A DNA stretch of 64,000 bases, taken from the NCBI GenBank assembly GCA_963169045.1, contig CAUJDF010000038.1, forward strand, positions 62,001 through 126,000, given 5' to 3'. Positions 27,399 through 37,199 of the stretch are shown here, one piece after another. A program made the translations under genes and the position numbers. This stretch comes from Myxococcota bacterium. Lineage in GTDB: Bacteria; Myxococcota_A; Bradymonadia; UBA7976; UBA1532. The notes below the pieces were generated by a model, which did no database searches, was not told where the DNA came from, and worked only from the letters and a program-made list of their open reading frames with translations. Each line of letters opens with the position of its first letter. Position 1 is the first letter of the stretch.

Positions 27399-29384
27399 CT
27401 AGCGCAGCAGGGGGAGCAGCGGCGCGTGGTCGTCCGTCCAGAGCAGCGGCGGACCGGAGGGCGGCACGTGGGCGTCCGGCGGCAGCTGCGCGGCGTCGCG
27501 GGACAGCAGCATCCAGTCGCTGAGGTACGGGCCGAGCACCGACGGCGCGCGGTGGCGGACGCGCGTGGCGCGCAGGCCGGCGCGGGCGGCGAGGGCGCGC
27601 ACCACGCGGCTCGCGTCCGCGTGGTTGTTGCTGACGTTCACCGCGAGGACGCCGTCCGGTCGCAGGTGGCGCAGGTACAGATCGAAGGCTTCGGCGGTGA
27701 GCAGGTGGGTGGGGATGGCATCGCCGCTGAAGGCGTCGAGCGCGAGCAGGTCGAACGCCTGCGGCGGCTCGCGTTCGAGCGAGAGGCGGCCGTCGCCGGT
27801 CACGACGGCGACGGCGGCGGGCGTGTCGCGCAAGAAGCTGAAGTGCGCGCGCGCGACGCGGACGACGTCCGGGTTGATCTCGTAGAAGCGCAGGCGGTCC
27901 CCGGGGCGCCCGTAGGCGGCCAGCGTGCCCACGCCGAGGCCGAGGATGCCGACGTGGCGCGGCGGTCCCGGCCGCGACAGCACCCGCCCGATGCCGCTCT
28001 CGCGGACGAAGTACGCGGTGGGCTCGCGCGGCTCGGTCACGCGCTGGAAACCGTGGCTGATGCGGCCGTCGAGCAGGTGGACGATGCGGCGCTCCGGCGT
28101 GCGGCCGTACGTCTTGACCTGCAGGACGCCGAAGAAGCTGCGCGACACCTCGAGGGCGCCGTCGAGGCGGCGCCAGGCGTGCGCGCCGAGCCCCACCGCG
28201 ACCGCCACCACCAGGAAGCCGGCGAGGACGACCGGCAGCGCGTCTTCGCCGGTCCTCGAGCGGCGCCACGCCCCGACGAAGGCCACCCAGATCGCGACGA
28301 CGACGAGGTGCAGCTCGAGCTGCATCGGGAGCACGAGCGGCGCCACCACGCCGACGAGCAGGCCGCCGAGGGCCCCGCCCGCCGCGGTGCAGAGGTAGAA
28401 ACGCGTCAGCCAGCGCGCGGGCGGCCGGCGCCGCACCATCTCGCCGTGGCTGACCATGCAGAGCACGAAGAGCGCCAGCGCGTGGCCGGCGAGCTGCAGC
28501 GTCCAGTGGGCGCGCCAGCCGTGGAAGAGCAGCGCCACGAGGCCCCCCGAGGCGAGCGCCAGCGCCGGGCCGGTCACCGCGCGCGGCCATTGCCGGTCGC
28601 GCGCGAAGCAGATCACGAACGAGGTCAGGTAGATGGCCAGCGGCAGGACCCACAGCGCCGGCGTGACGCTCAGGTCCTGGGCGATCGCCTCGGTGGTCGA
28701 GAGCAGGGCCACCGATCCGGCGGCGGCCCAGCCCGTCCAGGCCAGGTGGTCGCGCAGGGGGGGCGCCGGCGCCTGCTCGCGCGCCGCGGGCGGCGGGAGG
28801 GTGCGCCACGCGCGCGCCGTCACCGCCAGCGCGAGCAGGACGTAGAGCCCGTAGAGCGCGGACCACAACCTCGTCTGGGCCACGCCGCCGAGCGCCGGCT
28901 CGACGAGCAGCGGGTAGGCGGCGAGCGCCAGCAGCGATCCGGCGTTGGACCACGCGTAGAGCCGGTAGGGCGCGCGCCCCTCGAGCCGCGCCCACCACGC
29001 CTGCAGGAGCGGCGCGGTCGCCGAGAGCGCCACGAAGGGCAGGCCGACCGTCGCCGCGAGCATCCCGAGCAGCCGCGCCTGCGCCTCGCTCCCGTGCGGG
29101 GCCCAGGCGGCGTCCGGCGTGACCGGCAGGACCGCCAGCGAGGCGAGCAGCAGCGCGCCGTGGGCGAGCGCCCCCCGACGCCCGCGCGCCGCGAGGCCGT
29201 GCGCCCAGGCGTAACCGGCGAGCAGCGCCGCCTGGAAGAACAGCATCGACGCCGTCCAGACGGCGGGCGTCCCGCCGAACCAGGGCAGCGCGAACCGCGC
29301 CAGCATCGGCTGCACGAGGAAGACGAGGCACGCCGCCAGCGTCACCGCACCGACGACCGACGCCTCTCGGACCTGCGGGCGCAC
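27399..29384 (-). CDS. Polytopic membrane protein with C-terminal spermidine-synthase-like domain (copy 2)
   Basis: A 661-residue protein built like the one at 11928-13979: about ten membrane helices from LAACLVFLVQPMLARFALPW, then a soluble domain with VGILGLGVGTLAAYG, FYEINPDVVRVARAHF and LLALDAFSGDAIPTHLLTAE. The two copies share blocks throughout (LYAWSNAGSLLAL, APLVLPM, ELHL), so they are paralogues, not a recent duplication. The function is unknown. I chose GTG 29384 because AGGAGG lies just upstream (3-base spacing); a TTG at 29411 without a ribosome site would add 9 residues. A strong hairpin follows the stop. Confidence 0.83.
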   Translation of the reverse strand: MRPQVREASVVGAVTLAACLVFLVQPMLARFALPWFGGTPAVWTASMLFFQAALLAGYAWAHGLAARGRRGALAHGALLLASLAVLPVTPDAAWAPHGSEAQARLLGMLAATVGLPFVALSATAPLLQAWWARLEGRAPYRLYAWSNAGSLLALAAYPLLVEPALGGVAQTRLWSALYGLYVLLALAVTARAWRTLPPPAAREQAPAPPLRDHLAWTGWAAAGSVALLSTTEAIAQDLSVTPALWVLPLAIYLTSFVICFARDRQWPRAVTGPALALASGGLVALLFHGWRAHWTLQLAGHALALFVLCMVSHGEMVRRRPPARWLTRFYLCTAAGGALGGLLVGVVAPLVLPMQLELHLVVVAIWVAFVGAWRRSRTGEDALPVVLAGFLVVAVAVGLGAHAWRRLDGALEVSRSFFGVLQVKTYGRTPERRIVHLLDGRISHGFQRVTEPREPTAYFVRESGIGRVLSRPGPPRHVGILGLGVGTLAAYGRPGDRLRFYEINPDVVRVARAHFSFLRDTPAAVAVVTGDGRLSLEREPPQAFDLLALDAFSGDAIPTHLLTAEAFDLYLRHLRPDGVLAVNVSNNHADASRVVRALAARAGLRATRVRHRAPSVLGPYLSDWMLLSRDAAQLPPDAHVPPSGPPLLWTDDHAPLLPLLR

Positions 29385-29574
29385 GCGCCTCCTCGCGTTC
29401 GGAGAGCGCAAAGGCTAGTGGCCGCGGGCCGCGGTCGCGACCCCTTCTCGAGCGCCGCGGCGACATTCGTCGCCAAGGGCCCGCGGTCGCGCGGGCGGCG
29501 GCCGAGGGCGATCCGGGCCCGCCCGGCGCCGCTCCGGTTCCTGGCCAGGCGGGCGGCGGACTGTATGGTGACCT

Positions 29575-30825
29575 ATGACCGAAACCGACCTCCCGCGTTC
29601 TTTCCCCCGCACGATCGACGCCGCCGTCGACCGCGTTCTCGAGCTCCTGCCCGCCGAAGCCCGCGGTCCGCTGCGCGAGGCCGAGGGCGACGGCCTGACC
29701 GCCTTCCACGACGGGCTCGGCGCGCCGGTGCGCGACGAGCTCGGCGCGTGGTCCGGCAACGCCGACCTCCTCGCCGACAGCCGGACGACCGACGCCGGCG
29801 ACTGCTCGATGGCCATCCTCGCCGCCGCCAGCGCGCGGCTCCGCGTGCCGGCCATCGCCCCCGACCTGCCGGTGACCCGCACCGCGTGCGCCCTCGCCGT
29901 CTCGGAGACGTGCGTCGCGGTGGGCCACACCACCGGCGACGTCGACCTCTTCGACGCCGCGACGGGCAAGCGCGTCTGGAAGGAGCGGCCCGCCGACGGC
30001 CCGCGCGGCACCGCCATCGTCGTCGGCCTCACGTTCTCGCCCGACGGACGCCACCTCGCGCTGTCGGGCGCCGGCAAGGTGACGGTGCTCGACGTCGACG
30101 GCGGCGAGACCGCCTGGCAGCAGCCGTTCGCCCAGAGCGAGGCCAGCCACGGCGTGCGCCTGACCTTCAGCGCCGACGGGCAGTGGCTCGTGTGGGGCGA
30201 CGGCGAGGGCGTGTCGCGCCTGCGGATCGGCGAGTGGCACCGCACGCGGCTCAAGCTGCCGTTCGCGCGCGGCCACGGCGCGGTCTCGCTCTCCCGCGAC
30301 GGCCGGCTGCTCGCCTACCGCTGCAACAACGACACGCCCGCGGCGCGCGCCCACCCGACGATGACCTACGTGATCGACCTCGCCTCGCGCCGCCTCTTCG
30401 CCCCCGTGGACGCGCCGCCGGTGCCCGGCGGCCTGCGCGCCATCCCCCCCCGCTTCTCGGCGGTCCACGACGACGTGCTGTGGCTCGGGCACTCGAAGAT
30501 CGGCTACCTGCGCTACGACCTCGCGACGCGCCGCTTCGAGGAGGGCGTCGCGGCGGGCCGGCTCGAGGCGCTCGGCTTCCACGAGCCGGCGCTGCCCGGC
30601 GTCTGGGCGGCGCAGGCCGACGTGGCCGTGTTCGCGGCGCGGGCGGGATCCCGGCCCGGCCAGTCCTCGGGCGGTGCGTTCTTCGGCGTCGTGTCGCCCG
30701 AGTCGGGCTTCGTGCGGCGGGTCGAGGGCGGCGGCCCCGCGGCGCTCTCCGCCGACGGCCGCGTGCTCTACCGCGTCGTCGACGAGGGGCGCCCCCTCTG
30801 CCGCGGCGTGGCCGTCGACGCCTGA
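29575..30825 (+). CDS. Cytoplasmic beta-propeller-like protein
   Basis: A 416-residue protein without a signal peptide. The first 90 residues are helical (TIDAAVDRVLELLPAEARGP, AILAAASARLRVP). From about 100 it has repeating four-strand blades of the WD40/quinoprotein type: GHTTGDVDLFDAATGKRVWK, GLTFSPDGRHLALSGAGKVT, LTFSADGQWLVWGDGEGVSR and AVSLSRDGRLLAYRCNNDT. The SPDG/SADG/SRDG turns mark the blades, with at least six. It probably acts as a binding platform; I see no catalytic motif. The N-terminal helical part might be an SMI1/KNR4-like fold, but I could not settle this. It is divergent from copy 2 of the membrane protein and converges on the FTR1 gene. Confidence 0.72.
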   Translation: MTETDLPRSFPRTIDAAVDRVLELLPAEARGPLREAEGDGLTAFHDGLGAPVRDELGAWSGNADLLADSRTTDAGDCSMAILAAASARLRVPAIAPDLPVTRTACALAVSETCVAVGHTTGDVDLFDAATGKRVWKERPADGPRGTAIVVGLTFSPDGRHLALSGAGKVTVLDVDGGETAWQQPFAQSEASHGVRLTFSADGQWLVWGDGEGVSRLRIGEWHRTRLKLPFARGHGAVSLSRDGRLLAYRCNNDTPAARAHPTMTYVIDLASRRLFAPVDAPPVPGGLRAIPPRFSAVHDDVLWLGHSKIGYLRYDLATRRFEEGVAAGRLEALGFHEPALPGVWAAQADVAVFAARAGSRPGQSSGGAFFGVVSPESGFVRRVEGGGPAALSADGRVLYRVVDEGRPLCRGVAVDA

Positions 30826-30846
30826 AGCCTCGGAGGTCGTGAGGCC

Positions 30847-32745
30847 TCAGGTCGCCGGGGCGCCGCGCCCCCGCAGGCGCGGCACGAGGAGAAGGCCGGC
30901 GATCAGCGCGACCATGGCGCCCTGCGCGATGAGGCCGAGCCGGTCCGGGTAGAAGCCCAGCCACGGGATGGTCGGCAGGTCGAGCGGCTGCGGCGAGAGC
31001 ACGCCCGCCTCGCGCAGCGCCGCCAGCCCCTGCCCCACGAACGTCACGCACAGCACGCAGAGGATGAGGCCCGAGCCCATGAAGAGCGGGCCGAGCGGCA
31101 GCTTGCGTCCCGCGCGGAGCAGGAGGAAGCCGAAGACCGCCACCGCGGCGAGGCCGGCGCCGAGGCCGCCGAGGATGGGCAGGCCGCCGCCCGGGCTGTC
31201 GAGGACGAGCGCCTGGTAGAAGAGCACGGTCTCGAAGGCCTCGCGGTAGACGGCGAGGAAGGCGAGGCCGAAGAGCGGCAGCACCCGGCCCTCGCTGCCG
31301 GCGACCTTCGTCTTGAGGAACGCCAGCCACCGCTGCTTCTCGGCCGCCGACAGGAACCAGTGGCTCACGAAGAGCAGCACGACGGCGGCGACGAGCGCCA
31401 CCACGCCCTCGAGCACCTCCCGGCTGCGCCCCGAGACCTGCACGAGCCAGGTGGCCGCGACCCACGTGAGGCCGCCGGCGGCGAGCGCCGCCATCCAGCC
31501 GCGGTGGACCCAGCGCTTCGCGTCGTCGCGGCCCATGCGGCCGAGCAGCGCCAGCATGAGGCCGACGAGGAGGACCACCTCGAGCCCTTCGCGCAGCAGG
31601 ATGACCGCGCTCGCCACGAAGAGGCTCGCCGACGAGAGGCCCTCCTGCCCGCCCAGGCGCGCCTCGACCCGCCCGAGCACGGCGTCGGTCTCCGCCAGGG
31701 CGGCGGTGGCGCCCGGCGCGTCGCCGCGCTCGATGGCGGCGCGCATCTTCCCGAAGATCCGCTCCGTCTCGATGACCAGGTCCTGGTCGATGGCCCCGAC
31801 GCGCGCCTCGATGGGCTCGAAGCCCTCGAGGTAGGCGTCGAGCGCGGCGAGCCGGGCCGCCTGGAGGTCGCCCGCGGCGAGGCCCTGCCGCACGCGGTCG
31901 AGGTGGCGGCGCACCTCGGCCACGCCCCCCGCCGCCTCCACCCGGGCGACGTAGGGCGCCGTCGCGCGCAGGTAGGCGAGCGACGCGGCGTCGCGCCCGA
32001 GCCGCTCGCGCAGCGCCCCGTCGTTCTCGGCCGCGAGCGCCGGCAGCGAGGCGTCGAAGCCGGCGGGCAGCGCGGGCGCGGCGGCCTCCGGCTTCGGACC
32101 GCCGTGGGCCAGCGTCGTCACGTAGAACGCGACGTCCCAGCGTTGCGCGTCGGAGAGCTGCCCGAAGCCGGGCATCGGCGTGCCCTCGACGCCGAAGGTG
32201 ACCGTGTTGAAGGCGCGGAACGGCGAGCGCGCGAGCGCCCCCTCCGGATCGCGGAAGTCGGGCGGCTTCACCTCGAAGGTGGCGGCCACCGGCGTCTGCC
32301 CGGAGCCGTCCGCCGCGTGGCACGAAGCGCAGGTCTCGCGGAAGATCTTCGCGCCGCGGGCGGCGTCGGGCGCGCGCTCGGGGCTCTGCACGATCTCGTA
32401 GTGGCCGAGGATGCCGCGCCGCGCCTCGAGCGCGAGCGGCGCCACCACGTCGGCGCCCTTCTTCTCTTTCATCGCGGCTTCGAGGCGGTCGAGGCCGCCG
32501 GCGATCCCGGCGGGCGGCGCGACGTCGGCGAGGAGCTTGCGGACGGCGCCGAGGAACTCGAGCTGCTCGTCGTACTCGAACTGGCTCACGATGGCGCCGT
32601 CCGCCACCGCGCCGCCGTAGTCGGCGGCGATGTAGTCGAGCAGCGCCGCCGCCTTCTGCGCCCCTTCGGGCGCCCCCCACGCGGGACCGGCGAGCAGGAG
32701 CGTCAGAAGGGCGAGCCGTGCGACGTTTTTGAGAATGGTTTTCAT
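30847..32745 (-). CDS. Cytochrome c-FTR1 iron permease fusion
   Basis: A 632-residue exported and membrane-embedded protein. After a signal peptide (LALLTLLLAGPAWG) come a helical periplasmic region and a cytochrome c domain with haem site CASCH near residue 138 and axial candidate GTPMPGFGQL. A further helical region leads to an FTR1 permease of about seven helices. Both iron-binding REXXE motifs are present: REGLE near 385 and REAFE near 500. The family takes up Fe, coupled to oxidation of ferrous iron; the haem domain may provide that electron step. The ATG at 32745 overlaps a Fur-box-like sequence, suggesting iron repression. Confidence 0.9.
   Translation of the reverse strand: MKTILKNVARLALLTLLLAGPAWGAPEGAQKAAALLDYIAADYGGAVADGAIVSQFEYDEQLEFLGAVRKLLADVAPPAGIAGGLDRLEAAMKEKKGADVVAPLALEARRGILGHYEIVQSPERAPDAARGAKIFRETCASCHAADGSGQTPVAATFEVKPPDFRDPEGALARSPFRAFNTVTFGVEGTPMPGFGQLSDAQRWDVAFYVTTLAHGGPKPEAAAPALPAGFDASLPALAAENDGALRERLGRDAASLAYLRATAPYVARVEAAGGVAEVRRHLDRVRQGLAAGDLQAARLAALDAYLEGFEPIEARVGAIDQDLVIETERIFGKMRAAIERGDAPGATAALAETDAVLGRVEARLGGQEGLSSASLFVASAVILLREGLEVVLLVGLMLALLGRMGRDDAKRWVHRGWMAALAAGGLTWVAATWLVQVSGRSREVLEGVVALVAAVVLLFVSHWFLSAAEKQRWLAFLKTKVAGSEGRVLPLFGLAFLAVYREAFETVLFYQALVLDSPGGGLPILGGLGAGLAAVAVFGFLLLRAGRKLPLGPLFMGSGLILCVLCVTFVGQGLAALREAGVLSPQPLDLPTIPWLGFYPDRLGLIAQGAMVALIAGLLLVPRLRGRGAPAT
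32730..32744 (-). promoter_or_regulatory. Fur-box-like sequence over the FTR1 start codon
   Basis: On the plus strand TGAGAATGGTTTTCA matches the 7-1-7 Fur consensus TGATAAT-N-ATTATCA at 11 of 14 positions. It covers the start codon and the first codons of the cytochrome c-FTR1 gene. Binding there would block initiation, which suits an iron-uptake gene. The AT-rich stretch is unusual in such GC-rich DNA, but its bases also encode MKTIL, so part of the match is forced by the protein. Confidence 0.4.
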
Positions 32746-32864
32746 CTGAACCCCGGCGCACCCTAGCCCAGGCGCGCGTCGAGGGTCAAACACCGTCCGC
32801 CGTGGCGCGCCGGCGGGCGCCGACGCATCATCACGTCAATCGCACGCGACGACGGGAAGGGCAC

Positions 32865-33284
32865 ATGCAGCCGGGCGACACGCTGACCTGGGAGCGGGAG
32901 TTCACGCGGGCCGACGTCGAGACCTTCACCGCGGTGGTGCGCGACGCCGGTCGCCACCACATCGAGCCGGACGCCCACGGCCGCCTCGTGGTGCACGGCC
33001 TCTTCACCGCCTCGCTGGCGACGCGCATCGGCGGCGCGCTCGACTACCTCGCCCGCGAGATGCGCTTCGCCTTCAAGAAGCCGGTCTACACGGGCGAGCG
33101 CATCCGGTGCGTCGTGACCCTCACCGCGCTCGAGGTGTCGCGCGCCGGCACGCGCCTGACGGCCGACATCGAGTGCCTCAACGAGTCGGACGAGGTCGTT
33201 CTGGAGGGGTCGACGACGGGGACGATCCGGAAGCCGCTGGAAGAGGTGCTGACGGCACCCCTCCCGCGGCTCGACGAGCAATAG
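32865..33284 (+). CDS. MaoC-like dehydratase
   Basis: A 139-residue hot-dog-fold protein: EFTRADVETFTAVVRDAGRH, then VVHGLFTASLATRIGGALDY with the HGxxxxSL helix of (R)-hydratases, then REMRFAFKKPVYTGERIRCV and IECLNESDEVVLEGSTTGTI. The family hydrates enoyl-CoA thioesters; the catalytic Asp is probably in VRDAGRHH, but the usual N-P-x-H segment is altered to RHHIEPD. The ATG at 32865 has GGGAAGGG 4-5 bases upstream. It is divergent from the FTR1 gene and convergent with ahcY. Its substrate is not given by context. Confidence 0.85.
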   Translation: MQPGDTLTWEREFTRADVETFTAVVRDAGRHHIEPDAHGRLVVHGLFTASLATRIGGALDYLAREMRFAFKKPVYTGERIRCVVTLTALEVSRAGTRLTADIECLNESDEVVLEGSTTGTIRKPLEEVLTAPLPRLDEQ

Positions 33285-33287
33285 GGT

Positions 33288-33316
33288 CGCACGCCCGGGT
33301 CAGGGGCCCGAGTGCG
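33288..33316. terminator. Candidate hairpin between convergent MaoC-like gene and ahcY
   Basis: CGCAC (33288-33292) pairs with GTGCG (33312-33316) and CGGG (33296-33299) with CCCG (33307-33310), with an internal loop between the two helices. It occupies most of the 40-base gap between the two stop codons. Without a T-tract this is only a plausible bidirectional terminator. Confidence 0.35.
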
Positions 33317-33324
33317 TGTATCAA

Positions 33325-34839
<1,515 letters not shown>

Positions 34840-34863
34840 GATGCTTGTCCCCGTGAAAGCTTC

Positions 34864-34879
34864 ATCCGATTATGCGGAT
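34864..34879. promoter_or_regulatory. Palindrome ATCCG-N6-CGGAT between ahcY and the ArsR-methyltransferase gene
   Basis: Arms at 34864-34868 and 34875-34879 are exact reverse complements around ATTATG. A second, wider pair, TCATCC (34862) and GGATGA (34885), surrounds it. ArsR-family proteins bind short AT-containing palindromes of this kind. It lies 2 bases from the ArsR start codon and 24 bases from the ahcY start, so one site could control both. Confidence 0.5.
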
Positions 34880-34881
34880 TG

Positions 34882-35832
34882 ATGGATGAACCGCAAGGTC
34901 GCTCTTCAATCTTCGGTCGGCTGCAATCGCTCTCGGACCCGACGCGCGTGCGGCTGCTCCGGTTGCTCGAGCGCGAGGCGCTGACGGTCGGCGAGCTCGT
35001 CCGCATCGTGCGGCTGCCGCAGTCGACGGTTTCGCGGCACCTGAAGGTGCTCCACGAGGGCGGCTTCGTCGCGAAGCGGCAGGAGGGCACGGCGAGCTGG
35101 TTCCGCATGGAGGCGCTGCCGGCCGAGGCGCGCGACCTGTGGACGCTCGTGCGCGACGCGACCTCCGAGGCGGACGCCGACGACCTGCGCCGCCTCGAGA
35201 CGGTGGTGGCGCTGCGCGAGGTGGACTCGGCGCGCTTCTTCGAGCGGGTGGGCGGGGGCTGGGACGTGCTGCGCCGTCAGCTCTACGGCGACGACTTCAC
35301 GCTGCACGCGCTGCTGGCGCTCCTGCCGCCGGGGCTGACGGTGGCGGATCTCGGGTGCGGCACGGGCCAGGCGCTCGCCGCGCTGGCGCCGCACGTGCGT
35401 CGGGCCATCGGCGTGGACCGCGAGTCGGCGATGCTCGACGCCGCCACGCACCGGCTCGCGGGCGTCGACAACGTCGAGCTGCGGCGCGGCGGCCTCGACG
35501 CGCTGCCGCTGGCCGACGCCGAGGTGGACGCCGCGCTGTGCATGCTCGTGCTGCACCACGTGGACCCGCTGCCGCCCGTCTTCGCCGAGGTGGCGCGCGT
35601 GCTGACGCCGGGCGGGCGCTGCGTGGTGCTCGACATGGTCGCGCACGACCAGGTCGAGTACCGCGAGACGATGGGCCACAAGCACCTGGGCTTCAGCGCG
35701 GAGGCGATCGCGGCGTGGACGGAGGGGGCCGGCTTGCGCGTGGCGACCCACCGGACGCTGCCGCCGGCGGCCGACGCGCTGGGGCCGCCGCTCTTCGTCG
35801 CGATCCTCGAGCGGGCCTACTCTTCGGTGTAG
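34882..35832 (+). CDS. ArsR-family regulator fused to SAM-dependent methyltransferase domain
   Basis: A 316-residue fusion. Residues 1-90 are an ArsR winged helix (SDPTRVRLLRLLEREALTVG, LPQSTVSRHLKVLHEGGFVA) with no Cys metal site. From about 135 a class I methyltransferase domain follows: VADLGCGTGQALAAL, a later LCMLVLHHVDPL and VARVLTPGGRCVVLDMVAH. Its position back-to-back with ahcY suggests that the methyltransferase fold senses SAM or SAH and controls ahcY, as the ArsR-family regulator SahR does for methyl-cycle genes in Proteobacteria; this is inference. The 3-prime end overlaps the end of the M16 gene by 16 bases. Confidence 0.88.
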   Translation: MDEPQGRSSIFGRLQSLSDPTRVRLLRLLEREALTVGELVRIVRLPQSTVSRHLKVLHEGGFVAKRQEGTASWFRMEALPAEARDLWTLVRDATSEADADDLRRLETVVALREVDSARFFERVGGGWDVLRRQLYGDDFTLHALLALLPPGLTVADLGCGTGQALAALAPHVRRAIGVDRESAMLDAATHRLAGVDNVELRRGGLDALPLADAEVDAALCMLVLHHVDPLPPVFAEVARVLTPGGRCVVLDMVAHDQVEYRETMGHKHLGFSAEAIAAWTEGAGLRVATHRTLPPAADALGPPLFVAILERAYSSV

Positions 35833-37199
35833 GGGCGCAGCGTCACGCCGGCGACGCCCTCGATGGCGGCGATCTTGTCGCGCAGGGGCGGGGCCGTGCA
35901 GACCATCACGACGACCAGGTTGTCGGCGTCGAGGTGCCGTCGCACCGCGTCGCGGACCTCGTCGGTCGTCAGCGCCTTGATGCGCTGCACGAAGGTGTCC
36001 ACGTAGTCGTCGGGGCGGCCCAGGAGCCTCGCCTGCACGAGGCGCCCCACGCGCTGCGAGGGCGTCTCGATGCTGAACGCGAACGAGTTCACGAGGTAGC
36101 CGCGCGCGAACTCGATCTCCTCGTCGGTCAGGCCCTCGGCGATGAACTTGCGGTATTCGTTCAGCATCAGGTCGAGCGTCTGGTCGGCGTAGGTCTGCGC
36201 CGGCGCCGCCGAGAGCGTGTAGTAGCCGGCCACGCGCTCCGCGCCGAGGCGCGCATACGCGCCGTAGCTCCACCCGCGCTTCACGCGGACCTCTTCCATC
36301 AGGCGCGCGGTGAACGTGCCACCGAAGGCCGTCGTCGCAAGCTGGATCGCATACGCATCCGGGTCGTCGGCCGGGAGCGCCGGGTGGCCGATGAGGAGCT
36401 GCACCTGGCTGCGGTCGCCCTTGTCGACGAGGACGACGCGGCGCTTCTCCGGCTTGCGCACCTTGGGGATGGCGTTCCAGTCGGCGGCGGCGCCCGTCGG
36501 CAGGCCGGCGAGGTGCGTGTCGAGGAGCTGCTGCATCTCCTCGCGCTTCACCGCGCCGGAGATGCCGACGATCACGTTCTCGCGCGTGTAGAAGCGGGCG
36601 TAGTGCGCGGCGACGTCCTGCCGCGTGAGGCCCTCGAGGCTGCGCGCCGAGCCGAGCGTGATGTGGCCGTACGGGTGGCCCGGGTAGACGAGCTTGCGGA
36701 ACCAGATGGCGGCGAGCGTGCCGTCGTCGTCGCGGGCGGCCTCGAGCTCCGCGGCCATCTCGCGCTTGACCTTCTCGACCTCGCCCTCGGGGAACGACGG
36801 CTCGGTGAGCACCTCGCCGACGAGCGCCAGGAAGGGCTCGAGGTTGCGGCGCAGGACGGTGCCCGCGAGGCTCGTCGCGTACGTCTGCGTGCCGGTGTAG
36901 AGCTCGGTGCCGAGGGACTCGATCGCCTCCTCGAGCTCGGCGCGGCCGCGCTTCGCCGTGCCGCGCATGAGCATGCGGTTGGTGAGCGCCGTCAGGCCCT
37001 CTTTTCCGGGCGGGTCGAAGGCCGGACCCCCGCTGAAGTGGAGGCTGACGTGGACGATCGGCAGGCCATGTTCTTCGACGAGAATCACCGGCACCCCCGT
37101 GCGCAGTTCGAAGCGGTGGTCGGCGGCCCGGGCAGCCGGCGTCCCCGCGATGGCGAGCAAAGATAGCGAGAAGAGCAGGCGTCTCAAGGGTCGTCTCAC
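35817..37199 (-). CDS. M16-family protein lacking the zinc-binding motif (probable non-catalytic partner)
   Basis: A 460-residue exported protein with a signal peptide (RRLLFSLSLLAIAGTPAARA). The M16 fold is clear: GLPIVHVSLHFSGGPAFDPP, the domain with LTALTNRMLMRGTAKR, FPEGEVEKVKREMAAELEAA, and the late R/Y pair region MEEVRVKRGWSYGAYA. The catalytic HxxEH is absent: its place reads LTALTNRML. This matches the non-catalytic half of two-subunit M16 enzymes such as mitochondrial MPP alpha. The active half is probably the product of 38458-39903 in the same operon. It starts at GTG 37199, overlapping the ATPase stop by 4 bases. Confidence 0.9.
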   Translation of the reverse strand: MRRPLRRLLFSLSLLAIAGTPAARAADHRFELRTGVPVILVEEHGLPIVHVSLHFSGGPAFDPPGKEGLTALTNRMLMRGTAKRGRAELEEAIESLGTELYTGTQTYATSLAGTVLRRNLEPFLALVGEVLTEPSFPEGEVEKVKREMAAELEAARDDDGTLAAIWFRKLVYPGHPYGHITLGSARSLEGLTRQDVAAHYARFYTRENVIVGISGAVKREEMQQLLDTHLAGLPTGAAADWNAIPKVRKPEKRRVVLVDKGDRSQVQLLIGHPALPADDPDAYAIQLATTAFGGTFTARLMEEVRVKRGWSYGAYARLGAERVAGYYTLSAAPAQTYADQTLDLMLNEYRKFIAEGLTDEEIEFARGYLVNSFAFSIETPSQRVGRLVQARLLGRPDDYVDTFVQRIKALTTDEVRDAVRRHLDADNLVVVMVCTAPPLRDKIAAIEGVAGVTLRPYTEE

